Source of the DNA: Leisingera sp. SS27
GTDB taxonomy: Bacteria > Pseudomonadota > Alphaproteobacteria > Rhodobacterales > Rhodobacteraceae
Direction of reading: 5' to 3'
NCBI RefSeq assembly: GCF_028368855.1
Contig: NZ_JAQNCY010000001.1
Location: 1,116,001-1,180,000, forward strand
DNA length: 64,000 nucleotides
Under the pieces are notes generated by a model. The model saw only the letters and a program-made list of their open reading frames with translations, was not told the DNA's origin and made no database searches. The translations under genes and the position numbers were made by a program. This document shows, piece by piece, positions 37,380 through 45,720 of this stretch. How positions within the stretch are numbered: the stretch's first letter is position 1; each line of letters opens with the position of its first letter.

Positions 37380-38687
37380 ATGAACATGCAAAACCTCGCC
37401 GTTGTGGCCCCGCCCGCCCCCAAGGGGCTGGAACAGATGCAGCTGCCGGTGGTGATGATGCGGGATATCCTGCTCAAGACCATCTTCCGCAAGAACGTGG
37501 AAAATGTGACCGAGATCGCCGAGGCGATCTGCCTGCCGTCCTCTGTCACCCAGGAGCTGGTGGACATGGCGCGCGAGCAGCGCCTGCTGGAGGCCACCGG
37601 CACCCTCAATGCCAACAGCGGCAACGAGATGGGTTACCAGCTGACCGATGCAGGCAAGTCACGCGCCCAGGATGCACTGAGCCAGTCGGAATATTTCGGT
37701 GCCATGCCGGTGCCGCTGGCGGTCTACCGCGAGCAGGTGAAGCGCCAGTCGATCCGCAACATCCAGGTGACCCGGGACCAGCTGACCAATGCGATGGGCC
37801 ATCTGGTGCTGCCGGGCAGCCTGCTGGACCACCTCGGCCCCGCCGTGAGCGCCGGCCGTTCGATCCTGATGTACGGCCCGCCGGGCAACGGTAAGTCCTC
37901 GATCTCCAACGGCATCCGCGATGCGCTGGGGGATCACGTCTATGTGCCGCGCGCCATCGAATACGCGGGCCAGGTGATCACTGTCTATGACCCGATCGTG
38001 CACACCGCGGTTGAGCAGGAGCAGGAAGATCCCAACGCCCTGCGCCGCCGCCGCCGCTTTGACGAGCGTTACGTGATGTGCGAGCGCCCCACCGTGATCA
38101 CCGGCGGCGAGCTGTCGCTGGACATGCTGGATCTGGTCTACAACCCGACAGCGCGCACCTATCAGGCGCCGCTGCAGCTGAAATCCACCGGCGGCATCTT
38201 CATCGTCGACGACCTTGGCCGCCAGGCAGAACCGCCACAGTCGCTGGTCAACCGCTGGATCGTTCCGCTGGAAGAAAGCAAGGACATCCTGGCGCTGCAA
38301 TCGGGCGAAAAATTCGAGGTGCCCTTTGACACGCTGGTGATCTTCTCCACCAACTTCCACCCGAATGAGATCTTTGACCAGGCGGCGCTGCGCCGGATCT
38401 TCTTCAAGATCAAGATCGACGGGCCGAACCAGGAGAATTTCCTCAAGATCTTTGCCATGGTGGCGCGCAAGAAGGGCATGCCGCTGGACGAGGCGGCGCT
38501 GGTGCATCTCCTGAAGAAGAAATACCCGACGATCAACAACATCTACGCCAACTACCAGCCGGTGTTCCTGATCGACCAGATGATCTCCATCTGCGAGTTT
38601 GAGGGCATCCCCTACCAGATGTCGCCGGAGCTGATCGACCGCGCCTGGGCGAACATGTTCGTCAAGGACGAGCACATCGTGAAGTGA
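37380..38687 (+). CDS. AAA+ ATPase with winged-helix-like N-terminus, Tad-linked
   Basis: 435 aa, not recognised as a named family. Residues ~28-105 look like a winged helix ('DILLKTIFRKNVENVTEIAEAICLPSSVTQELVDMAREQRLLEATG' and 'GYQLTDAGKSRAQDAL'). An AAA+ core follows: Walker A 'ILMYGPPGNGKSSISNGI' (~162-179), Walker B-like 'GGIFIVDDLGRQ' (~272-283), sensor/Arg-finger region 'DTLVIFSTNFHPNEIFDQAALRRIFFKI'. A stretch of basic residues 'ALRRRRRFDERY' follows the first half. It is cytoplasmic with no membrane segment. The gene lies 177 nt after cpaA with its own AGGAACAGGC ribosome site. A regulatory or remodelling role for the pilus is inferred from position only. Confidence 0.75.
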   Translation: MNMQNLAVVAPPAPKGLEQMQLPVVMMRDILLKTIFRKNVENVTEIAEAICLPSSVTQELVDMAREQRLLEATGTLNANSGNEMGYQLTDAGKSRAQDALSQSEYFGAMPVPLAVYREQVKRQSIRNIQVTRDQLTNAMGHLVLPGSLLDHLGPAVSAGRSILMYGPPGNGKSSISNGIRDALGDHVYVPRAIEYAGQVITVYDPIVHTAVEQEQEDPNALRRRRRFDERYVMCERPTVITGGELSLDMLDLVYNPTARTYQAPLQLKSTGGIFIVDDLGRQAEPPQSLVNRWIVPLEESKDILALQSGEKFEVPFDTLVIFSTNFHPNEIFDQAALRRIFFKIKIDGPNQENFLKIFAMVARKKGMPLDEAALVHLLKKKYPTINNIYANYQPVFLIDQMISICEFEGIPYQMSPELIDRAWANMFVKDEHIVK

Positions 38688-38708
38688 CACGGGAACAGGC
38701 GCGGCGGC

Positions 38709-38755
38709 GGCAAGAGTTTTCCCAAAACTCTTGCCAAAACTTTTCGAAAAGTTTT
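38709..38755. repeat. Two adjacent perfect palindromes
   Basis: GGCAAGAGTTTT/AAAACTCTTGCC with a CCC loop (38709-38735), directly followed by AAAACTTTTCGAAAAGTTTT (38736-38755). They lie 21 nt after the AAA+ gene stop and 24 nt before the helicase ATG. The first hairpin could stop transcription of the AAA+ gene; the second has no loop and looks like a DNA palindrome or dispersed repeat. Confidence 0.8.
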
Positions 38756-38778
38756 GAGCCTTCGCCTAAAAGAAGGGG

Positions 38779-41196
38779 ATGAGCGAACTTCCAAAGGCCA
38801 TCCAAGATTGGTTCTCCGCCCGCGGCTGGACCGTCCACCCGCATCAGCACGCCATGCTGGAGCGGGCCGGGGCACCCTGCACCCTGCTGATCGCCCCGAC
38901 CGGCGGCGGCAAGACAATGGCGGGGTTTCTGCCCACCCTGGCGGAGCTGGCCGATGGGTCCCACGACGGGCTGCACACGCTTTACATCTCACCGCTCAAG
39001 GCTCTGGCCGCGGATATCAAGCGCAACCTGCGCACACCGGTTGAGGAAATCGGCCTGCCCATCCGCATCGACGACCGCACCGGCGACACGCCCGCCTCCC
39101 GCAAAAGGCGCCAGCGCGCCGACCCGCCGCATATTCTGCTGACCACGCCCGAAAGCCTCGCCCTGCTCACCTCCTACGAGGATGCCGCCCGCACCTTCAA
39201 GGGGCTCAAGCGGGTGGTGGTGGACGAAATCCACGCGCTGGCCGAAAGCAAGCGCGGCGACCAGCTGATGCTGGCGCTGGCGCGGCTGCAGACGCTGTGT
39301 CCGGATCTGCGCCGGGTGGGGCTGTCGGCAACGGTGGACGACCCGGAGGCCATCGCCAGCTACCTCGCCCGCCATCCGGACCCCTGCGATATCGTGCTGG
39401 CCGATCCAGGCCCGGCGCCGGACATCCGGATGCTGGAAACCGAAGCGGCCCCGCCTTGGGCCGGCGGCGGTGCGGCTTATGCGATTCCGGCGGTGATGGC
39501 GCAGATCAAGGCGCACAAGACCACGCTGATCTTCCACAACACCCGTGCCCAGGCGGAAATCTTCTTTCACAACCTCTGGCTTGCCAATGAAGACGCGCTG
39601 CCTATCGGCATCCACCACGGCTCGCTTGACCGGGTTCAGCGCGAACGGGTGGAGGCGGCGATGGTCCGGGGAGAGCTGCGCGCCATCGTCTGCACCGGCT
39701 CCCTCGACCTCGGCATCGACTGGGGCGACGTGGATCTGGTGATCCAGATCGGCGCCCCCAAGAACGTGAAACGCCTGGTCCAGCGCATCGGCCGCGCCAA
39801 CCACCGCTACAATGCGCCCTCCAAGGCGCTCCTGGTGCCTGCCAACCGGTTCGAGGTGGTCGAATGCCGTGCTGCGCTGGAAGCGGTGCGCGAAAACGAT
39901 CTGGACGGCGACCCGCGCGGGCCCGGCCCCCGCGACGTGCTCTGCCAGCATATCCTGATCGCCGCCTGTTCAGGCCCGTTTGATGCGGAGGAGCTTTATG
40001 CCGAGATGACCCGGGCCGGCGCCTATGCCACCCTGACCCGCACTGCCTTTGATGCCTGCCTCACCTTTTGCGCCACCGGCGGCTATGCGCTGAAAGCTTA
40101 TGATCAGTGGCAGCGGCTGCTGCAGCGCCCGGACGGCAAATGGCAGCTGCGCGACCCGCGCGCGGCCAGCCGCATCCGCATGAACCTCGGCACCATTCAG
40201 GACGCCGACCTGATCAAGGTCCGCCTGAAACGCAGCCGCGGCGGCAAGCCACTGGGCGAGGTCGAGGAGGCCTTTGCCGCCACCCTCACCCCCGGCGACA
40301 CCTTTCTGATCGGCGGCCAGACCGTGCGCTATGAAGGCCTGCGCGAAATGACCGTCGAGGTCAGCCGCAACCCGGGGCGGAAGCCCAAGATCGCGGTGTT
40401 TTCCGGCACCAAATTCGCCACCTCCACCCAGCTCAGCGCCCGCATCCTCAAGATGTTCAAACAAGACAGCTGGCCCGCCCTGCCCGGCCACACCGCGGAC
40501 TGGCTGGACCTGCAGCGCGCGGTCTCCGAGCTGCCCCGCGCCGGGCGGCTGCTGATCGAAAGCTTCCCGCATGACAGCCGCGAGCACATCTGCGTCTACG
40601 GCTTTGCCGGCCGCAACGCCCAGCAGACGCTGGGCCTCTTGCTGACCAAGCGGATGGAGGAACTGGGGCTGGATCCCCTGGGTTTTGTTGCCACCGACTA
40701 CGCTACCTTGATCTGGGGGCTGCAAGAGGTCGCAGACCCTGCCCCGCTGTTCGACCCGGAGGCTTTGCGCGACGGGCTGGAGGGCTGGCTGGCTGGGAAT
40801 GCGGTGATGAAACGCGCCTTCCGCGGTGCGGCCACCATTGCGGGCCTCATCGAGCGCAACACGCCGGGCGCACGCAAGAACGGGCGGCAGGCGACGTTCT
40901 CCTCCGACATTCTCTATGACACGCTGCGCAAGTACGACCCGGATCACCTTCTGATGGACATCACCCGCGAGGAGGCCTTGCGCGGGCTGGTGGACTTCGG
41001 CCGCATAGAGGAGATGCTGGAGCGGACCCGGGGCCGCATCACGCTCAGGCGGCTGGAGCGGATCTCCCCCCTCGCGGCGCCTTTGCTGCTGGAGGTTGGA
41101 AAGGTCCCGGTCAAGGGCGCGGCGGAGGAAAAACTGCTGCAGCAGGAAGCGGAGGAGCTGATGCGGCAGTCCGGGCTGGACCAGCTGCCGCAATAA
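38779..41196 (+). CDS. Ligase-associated DNA damage response DEXH-box helicase (Lhr-C type)
   Basis: 805 aa. Superfamily 2 helicase with motif I 'IAPTGGGKTMAGFLPTL' (~37-53), motif II DEIH ('VVVDEIHALAESKRGDQL'), 'RRVGLSATVDDPEAI' (III), and motifs V/VI 'GSLDLGIDWGDVDLVIQIGAPKNVKRLVQRIGRANH', then the Lhr winged-helix and core domains. Length fits the shorter Lhr-C helicases found with an ATP-dependent ligase, an exonuclease and PdeM. PdeM follows 37 nt later; ligase and exonuclease are not in the flanks. It is expected to unwind DNA or DNA:RNA in repair. The start follows AGAAGGGG. Confidence 0.93.
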   Translation: MSELPKAIQDWFSARGWTVHPHQHAMLERAGAPCTLLIAPTGGGKTMAGFLPTLAELADGSHDGLHTLYISPLKALAADIKRNLRTPVEEIGLPIRIDDRTGDTPASRKRRQRADPPHILLTTPESLALLTSYEDAARTFKGLKRVVVDEIHALAESKRGDQLMLALARLQTLCPDLRRVGLSATVDDPEAIASYLARHPDPCDIVLADPGPAPDIRMLETEAAPPWAGGGAAYAIPAVMAQIKAHKTTLIFHNTRAQAEIFFHNLWLANEDALPIGIHHGSLDRVQRERVEAAMVRGELRAIVCTGSLDLGIDWGDVDLVIQIGAPKNVKRLVQRIGRANHRYNAPSKALLVPANRFEVVECRAALEAVRENDLDGDPRGPGPRDVLCQHILIAACSGPFDAEELYAEMTRAGAYATLTRTAFDACLTFCATGGYALKAYDQWQRLLQRPDGKWQLRDPRAASRIRMNLGTIQDADLIKVRLKRSRGGKPLGEVEEAFAATLTPGDTFLIGGQTVRYEGLREMTVEVSRNPGRKPKIAVFSGTKFATSTQLSARILKMFKQDSWPALPGHTADWLDLQRAVSELPRAGRLLIESFPHDSREHICVYGFAGRNAQQTLGLLLTKRMEELGLDPLGFVATDYATLIWGLQEVADPAPLFDPEALRDGLEGWLAGNAVMKRAFRGAATIAGLIERNTPGARKNGRQATFSSDILYDTLRKYDPDHLLMDITREEALRGLVDFGRIEEMLERTRGRITLRRLERISPLAAPLLLEVGKVPVKGAAEEKLLQQEAEELMRQSGLDQLPQ

Positions 41197-41233
41197 CCCT
41201 TGCCTGCGCTGCCCTGACAGATAAACCCAAGCC

Positions 41234-41884
41234 ATGACCGGATATGACTTCACCCTCGCTGGCGCCCGCCTTACTGCCCTTGGCAGCGGCGCGCTGTGGT
41301 GGGAAGAGCACCGCCTTCTCTGCATCTCGGACCTGCACTTGGGCAAATCCGAACGCCACATCCGGCGCGGCGGCAGCGCCCTGCCGCCCTATGAGACGCG
41401 GGACACGCTCATCCGCCTTTCTGAACGGGTGTCCGCCCTGCAGCCTGACACGGTGGTCTGCCTCGGCGACAGTTTCGACGATGACGCCGCCTCGCAGGCC
41501 TTGCCGGAAGCAGAGAAATCCCAGCTGGGTGCCCTGATGCAGGGCCGCCGCTGGATCTGGATCACCGGCAACCACGATCCGGCGCCTGCGGACCTGGGCG
41601 GCGAGCAGATGGCAGAGCTGCATCTTGCCCCCCTCACCTTCCGCCACATCGCCGATCCCTTGGCGACGGCAGAGGTCTCCGGCCACTACCACCCCAAGGC
41701 ACGTGTGCGCAGCACCACCCGGCCCTGCTTCCTGCTGGACCGGTCGCGGCTGATCCTGCCTGCCTTCGGCACCTATACCGGCGGCCTGCGCAGCAGTGAT
41801 CCCGCGCTCACCTCGCTGATGGCGGCAGATGCGCTGGCGATCCTGACCGGTGCGCAGGCGCTGGTGGTGCCAATGCCCCGCTAA
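41234..41884 (+). CDS. pdeM: Ligase-associated DNA damage response endonuclease PdeM
   Basis: 216 aa calcineurin-like metallophosphoesterase. Metal motifs in order: 'LLCISDLHLGKSE' (DxH), 'VVCLGDSFDDD' (GDxxD), 'WITGNHDPAP' (GNHD) and 'VSGHYHPKARV' (GHxH). Size and helicase neighbour match PdeM. It likely cuts or trims DNA ends in the same repair pathway. The stop is followed by an unrelated thioesterase gene. Confidence 0.92.
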   Translation: MTGYDFTLAGARLTALGSGALWWEEHRLLCISDLHLGKSERHIRRGGSALPPYETRDTLIRLSERVSALQPDTVVCLGDSFDDDAASQALPEAEKSQLGALMQGRRWIWITGNHDPAPADLGGEQMAELHLAPLTFRHIADPLATAEVSGHYHPKARVRSTTRPCFLLDRSRLILPAFGTYTGGLRSSDPALTSLMAADALAILTGAQALVVPMPR

Positions 41885-41959
41885 GTGGCGCAGCGTCACA
41901 GGCCCATGGCAGCTGTGCCGCCTCTATGCTGGCACTCAGCAGCAACAAGGACAGATGTG

Positions 41960-42367
41960 ATGGACGACCGCATCCGCAGCAGTTTCGCCAAACAAAGCAT
42001 GATGCAGACCCTGGGCGCTGAAATCGAAAGCGTTGCACCGGGTGAAGTGGTGATCACCGCCCCGATCCTGCCCGGCAGCCGCCAGCAGCACGGTGTGGCC
42101 CATGCCGCGCTCAGCTTCGCCATCGGCGACACGGCGGCGGGCTATGCCGCTCTCACCCTGATGCCAGAGAGCAGCGAAGTGATGACGGCGGAGATGAAGA
42201 TCAACCTGCTGGCCCCGGGCGCCGGAGATTGTCTGCGCGCCACCGGCAAGGTTATCAAACCGGGCCGCAGGCTGGTGATCGTCACGGCAGAGGTCCATGC
42301 GGTGACAGGCGAAGAGGAAAAGCTGGTCGCCCTCCTGCAAGGCACCATGGTGCCCGTCTCCGCTTAA
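41960..42367 (+). CDS. PaaI-type hotdog thioesterase
   Basis: 135 aa single hotdog-fold domain. 'GSRQQHGVAHAALSFAIGDTAAGYAALTLM' is the PaaI-like active-site segment ('..hGG...al.D.a'), followed by 'VMTAEMKINLLAPGAGDCLRATGKVIKPGRRLVIVTAEVHA'. Relatives hydrolyse aryl- or acyl-CoA. The chosen ATG has AAGGACAGATGTG upstream; a longer frame start at 41885 has no site. It is 76 nt after pdeM, and co-transcription is possible. Confidence 0.87.
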   Translation: MDDRIRSSFAKQSMMQTLGAEIESVAPGEVVITAPILPGSRQQHGVAHAALSFAIGDTAAGYAALTLMPESSEVMTAEMKINLLAPGAGDCLRATGKVIKPGRRLVIVTAEVHAVTGEEEKLVALLQGTMVPVSA

Positions 42368-42378
42368 ACGCCCCTCAT

Positions 42379-42425
42379 TTCATCTTTCCGAAAAAACACC
42401 CGCCGGAGGCGATCCGGCGGGAGTG
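42379..42425. terminator. Bidirectional terminator with TTCATCTTTCC repeat, copy 2
   Basis: TTCATCTTTCC (42379-42389) lies 11 nt after the thioesterase stop, followed by a CCCGCCGG/CCGGCGGG stem (42399-42406 and 42414-42421) with a 7-nt loop. On the minus strand the stem is followed by TGTTTTTT, giving folD a good terminator. Confidence 0.8.
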
Positions 42426-42458
42426 TCATTTTCAGCCGTTGCTGTTCTGCGCTGCGCT

Positions 42459-43349
42459 TCAGGCGGTGAGGCCTTCTGGCTCTGCGAGGTTGTTGGCGCG
42501 GCAGCAGGCGGTGACGGTGTTGGCCAGGAGACACGCGATGGTCATCGGGCCGACGCCGCCGGGAACAGGCGTGATGGCGCCGGCGCGTTCCGCGGCGGAG
42601 GCGAAGTCGACGTCGCCGACCAGCACGTTCTTGCCGTCGCGCTCGATCCGGTTGATGCCCACGTCAATCACGGTGGCGCCTTCCTTGATCCAGTCGCCCG
42701 GCACCATTTCCGGGCGGCCCACGGCGGCAACCACGATGTCGGCTCGGCGCACCACGTCGGGCAGGTCCTCGGTGCGCGAATGCGCGATGGTCACGGTGCA
42801 GCTGTCACCCAGCAGCAGCTGCGCCATCGGCTTGCCGACGATGTTGGAGCGGCCAATGACAACCGCGTCCATGCCCGAGAGGCTGCCGTGGTGGTCGCGC
42901 AGCATCATCAGGCAGCCCAAGGGCGTGCAGGGCACCATCGATTTCTGGCCGGTGCCCAACAGGCCCACGTTGGAGATGTGGAAGCCGTCCACGTCCTTCT
43001 CCGGCGCGATCGAGTTGATCACCAGATCCTCGTCCAGATGTTTCGGCAGCGGCAGCTGCACCAGGATGCCATGCACGCTTGCGTCGTTGTTCAGCTGATC
43101 GATCAGCGCCAGCAGGTCGGCCTCGGAGGTGTCCGCCTCCAGCTTGTGCTCATAGGAGTTCATGCCGACCTCGACGGTCTGCTTGCCCTTGGAGCGGACA
43201 TAGACCTGGGAGGCCGGGTCCTCGCCCACCAGCACCACCGCCAGGCCCGGGGTGATGCCGTTTTGCTCTTTCAGCCGCGCCACATGTTCGGCCACCTGGC
43301 CGCGCACCTTGGCCGCAAAGGCCTTGCCGTCAATCAGAGTTGCTGCCAT
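42459..43349 (-). CDS. folD: Methylene-THF dehydrogenase / methenyl-THF cyclohydrolase
   Basis: 296 aa. The catalytic Lys segment '[21 protein letters not shown]', '[31 protein letters not shown]' and the NAD(P) segment '[17 protein letters not shown]' are all intact. It interconverts methylene-, methenyl- and formyl-THF in the cytoplasm. Start at 43349 after GGAAGAGAGCA. It runs downstream of chorismate mutase and fhs; with fhs it completes the C1 route from formate. Confidence 0.97.
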   Translation of the reverse strand: MAATLIDGKAFAAKVRGQVAEHVARLKEQNGITPGLAVVLVGEDPASQVYVRSKGKQTVEVGMNSYEHKLEADTSEADLLALIDQLNNDASVHGILVQLPLPKHLDEDLVINSIAPEKDVDGFHISNVGLLGTGQKSMVPCTPLGCLMMLRDHHGSLSGMDAVVIGRSNIVGKPMAQLLLGDSCTVTIAHSRTEDLPDVVRRADIVVAAVGRPEMVPGDWIKEGATVIDVGINRIERDGKNVLVGDVDFASAAERAGAITPVPGGVGPMTIACLLANTVTACCRANNLAEPEGLTA

Positions 43350-43386
43350 TGCTCTCTTCCTTTCCTGCGCAGGCATTCGGCCCGCC

Positions 43387-43692
43387 TTACTCTTCCCGGA
43401 TCACCCGCGCCTCGCGGGCAATCGACCAGTCCACCAGCTGCCGCCACAGATGCTCGATCAGATCGGGGTCCAGCCCCTGAGCTTCTGCCGCGGCGCGGGC
43501 ATTCATGACCACTTCCTCAACACGTTCCGGGATCCGCGCCGGCCAGCCGTTCTGTTGCTTCAGCTGGATCGCCCGATCGATATAGCCTGCCCGGACGGCC
43601 AGAAGTTGCACCAGCTCAATGTCCAGCCTGTCAATCTGGGCCCGCACCTCTGCCATCGACTGGCAGTCCTGCGGCGGTGTCAGCTTGGTCAT
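43387..43692 (-). CDS. Chorismate mutase (AroQ class)
   Basis: 101 aa, all-helical AroQ type: '[33 protein letters not shown]' (helix 1 with the conserved Arg, Asp and Leu), '[42 protein letters not shown]'. It converts chorismate to prephenate for Phe/Tyr; some members of this short group act as isochorismate-pyruvate lyases (PchB-like), which the sequence does not exclude. The RBS lies in a hairpin arm, and a 12-codon upstream ORF overlaps its start (see 43689-43740). Confidence 0.87.
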   Translation of the reverse strand: MTKLTPPQDCQSMAEVRAQIDRLDIELVQLLAVRAGYIDRAIQLKQQNGWPARIPERVEEVVMNARAAAEAQGLDPDLIEHLWRQLVDWSIAREARVIREE

Positions 43693-43727
43693 GTGTCAGA
43701 GCCTCGGCTTTCATTGCTTTGGGCCAT
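43689..43727 (-). CDS. Possible 12-codon upstream ORF of chorismate mutase
   Basis: [12 protein letters not shown], ending with TGA that overlaps the chorismate mutase ATG by ATGA. It has no aromatic residues, so it is not a classical Phe/Tyr attenuation peptide. Its translation would open the hairpin that holds the next RBS. It has only a weak ribosome site and may be chance. Confidence 0.35.
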   Translation of the reverse strand: MAQSNESRGSDT

Positions 43728-43740
43728 ATGAGGCTCTGAC
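43695..43740 (-). promoter_or_regulatory. Hairpin over the chorismate mutase RBS
   Basis: Perfect 11-bp arms GTCAGAGCCTC/GAGGCTCTGAC with a 24-nt loop. Read on the minus strand, the second arm begins with the GAGG ribosome site, 2 nt before the chorismate mutase ATG, so the stem could block translation. Confidence 0.6.
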
Positions 43741-43754
43741 CATTCTTAGTGGTC

Positions 43755-43797
43755 GCGCAATTCATTCCGAAAACCGGTTCCCACTTTTCGGATTGCG
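43755..43797. repeat. Rhizobial-type palindromic repeat
   Basis: CGCAAT and CCGAAAA arms pair with TTTTCGG and ATTGCG (a 4-nt bulge), around CCGGTTCCCAC. The segment CCGAAAACCGGTTCCCAC resembles the short palindromic elements known from rhizobial and Brucella intergenic regions. Confidence 0.5.
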
Positions 43798-43806
43798 CTT
43801 GAAACT

Positions 43807-43855
43807 CTCGCGGCCCGGGGATGCCCCCGGGCCGCGAGATGACGCATTTTGCGTC
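43807..43855 (-). terminator. Hairpins after fhs
   Basis: On the minus strand: GACGC/GCGTC directly after the fhs stop, then a perfect 14-bp stem CTCGCGGCCCGGGG/CCCCGGGCCGCGAG with a 4-nt loop. There is no T-run; it is a strong hairpin that likely ends or stabilises the fhs mRNA. Confidence 0.7.
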
Positions 43856-45532
43856 TTAGAACAAGCCTTCGATCTGGCCGTCCTCGTTCAGGCGGATGGT
43901 TTCCGCCGCCGGTTTGCGCGGCAGGCCCGGCATGGTCATGATCTCGCCGCAGACCGCAACGATGAAGCCCGCACCGGCGCTGAGGCGCACTTCGCGCACC
44001 GGCACCGAGTGGCCCACCGGCGCACCGCGCAGGGACGGGTCGGTCGAGAAGGAGTACTGGGTTTTCGCCATGCAGACCGGCAGGTTGCCGTAGCCCGCGT
44101 CTTCCCATTCCTTCAGCTGGTTGCGGATCTTGTTGTCCGCCAGCACCTCGTCGGCGCGGTAGATGCGCTTGGCGATGGTCTCGATCTTCTCGAACAGCGG
44201 CATGTCGTCCGGGTAGATCGGCGAGAAGTTGGCGGAACCGGCGTCGACGATCTCGACAACCTTCTCGGCCAGCGGCGCGGAGCCCTCGGAACCCAGCTCC
44301 CAGTGGCGCGACAGCACGGCTTCAACGCCGTGGGTGGCGCAGTAGGCCTTGACCGCGTCCACTTCGGCGTCGGTGTCGGTGACGAAGTGGTTGATCGCAA
44401 CCACAACCGGCACGCCGAAGGATTTGACGTTCTCGATGTGGCGGCCGAGGTTGGCACAGCCGGAGTTCACCGCGTCGACGTTCTCAGCACCGAGGTCCGC
44501 CTTGGCAACGCCGCCGTTCATCTTCATCGCGCGCACGGTGGCAACCAGCACAACCGCGGACGGTGCGATGCCTGCCTTGCGGCACTTGATGTTCATGAAC
44601 TTCTCGGCGCCGAGGTCGGCACCGAAGCCTGCCTCGGTGACGACATAGTCGGCGACTTTCAAGGCGGTCTTGGTGGCAATCACGGAGTTGCAGCCGTGCG
44701 CGATGTTGGCGAAGGGGCCGCCGTGCACGAAGGCCGGGTTGTTTTCCAGGGTCTGCACCAGGTTCGGCTGCATCGCGTCTTTCAGCAGGACGGTCATTGC
44801 GCCCTCTGCCTTGATGTCGCGGCAGTAGACCGGGGTCTTGTCGCGGCGGTAGGCCACGATGATGTCGCCCAGGCGCTTTTCCAGATCCTTCAGGTCGTTG
44901 GCCAGGCACAGGATCGCCATGACTTCCGAGGCCACGGTGATGTCAAAGCCCGCTTCGCGCGGGAAGCCGTTGGACACGCCGCCCAGGGACGCGGTGATGG
45001 TGCGCAGGGCGCGGTCGTTCATGTCGACCACACGGCGCCAGGCGACGCGGCGGGTGTCGATGTCGCACTCGTTGCCCCAGTAGATGTGGTTGTCGATCAT
45101 CGCCGACAGCAGCGAGTGGGCCGAGGTGATCGCGTGGAAGTCGCCGGTGAAGTGGAGGTTCATCTCCTCCATCGGCACGACCTGTGCATAGCCGCCGCCT
45201 GCAGCGCCGCCCTTCATGCCGAAGTTCGGGCCCAGCGAAGCCTCGCGGATACAGATCATCGCGTTCTTGCCGATCCGGTTCAGACCGTCGCCCAGGCCCA
45301 CGGTGGTGGTGGTCTTGCCTTCGCCCGCAGGCGTCGGGTTGATCGCGGTGACCAGGATCAGCTTGCCGTCTTCCTTCGACTGCACAGAGTCGATGAACCC
45401 CTGGCTCACCTTCGCCTTGTCATGGCCGTAGGGCAGCAGGTCATCGCTGGAAATCCCGATCTTCGCGCCAATCTCCTGGATCGGCTTCTTCTGCGCCTCA
45501 CGCGCAATCTCGATGTCACTCTTGTAGCTCAT
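43856..45532 (-). CDS. fhs: Formate--tetrahydrofolate ligase
   Basis: 558 aa, full length for the family. The N-terminus '[27 protein letters not shown]', the ATP loop '[23 protein letters not shown]' (~64-86) and '[25 protein letters not shown]' are visible. It makes 10-formyl-THF from formate, ATP and THF. Roseobacters use Fhs-FolD for C1 oxidation and assimilation from DMSP and methylated amines. Start at 45532 after CAGCAGGAACCTTGCC. Regulatory sequences upstream may include the inverted repeat at 45621. Confidence 0.98.
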   Translation of the reverse strand: MSYKSDIEIAREAQKKPIQEIGAKIGISSDDLLPYGHDKAKVSQGFIDSVQSKEDGKLILVTAINPTPAGEGKTTTTVGLGDGLNRIGKNAMICIREASLGPNFGMKGGAAGGGYAQVVPMEEMNLHFTGDFHAITSAHSLLSAMIDNHIYWGNECDIDTRRVAWRRVVDMNDRALRTITASLGGVSNGFPREAGFDITVASEVMAILCLANDLKDLEKRLGDIIVAYRRDKTPVYCRDIKAEGAMTVLLKDAMQPNLVQTLENNPAFVHGGPFANIAHGCNSVIATKTALKVADYVVTEAGFGADLGAEKFMNIKCRKAGIAPSAVVLVATVRAMKMNGGVAKADLGAENVDAVNSGCANLGRHIENVKSFGVPVVVAINHFVTDTDAEVDAVKAYCATHGVEAVLSRHWELGSEGSAPLAEKVVEIVDAGSANFSPIYPDDMPLFEKIETIAKRIYRADEVLADNKIRNQLKEWEDAGYGNLPVCMAKTQYSFSTDPSLRGAPVGHSVPVREVRLSAGAGFIVAVCGEIMTMPGLPRKPAAETIRLNEDGQIEGLF

Positions 45533-45620
45533 GGCAAGGTTCCTGCTGAGTTTGCATACAATCGCCGGCACAGGGATGCCGGTTTGGCGTTAGACTTAGC
45601 CAAAATGCGGCACAATACGC

Positions 45621-45644
45621 GCGTGATTTCCGACATTATCACGC
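45621..45644. promoter_or_regulatory. Inverted repeat upstream of fhs
   Basis: GCGTGAT-N10-ATCACGC, perfect 7-bp arms, 88-112 nt upstream of the fhs start on the minus strand. The symmetry and spacing suggest a dimeric regulator site; which regulator is unknown. Confidence 0.5.
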
Positions 45645-45720
45645 CTTGATGCGGCGTGGCGTCTTTCGCAGGCCCTGCCAGAGTTCCTTAAAGGAAACGG
45701 ATTTCCCCGAAAACGGCCGC

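Noticed and set aside
43689-43727. The 12-codon ORF as an aromatic amino acid leader peptide
   Set aside because: It contains no Phe, Tyr or Trp codons; only coupling or structure-based control remains plausible.
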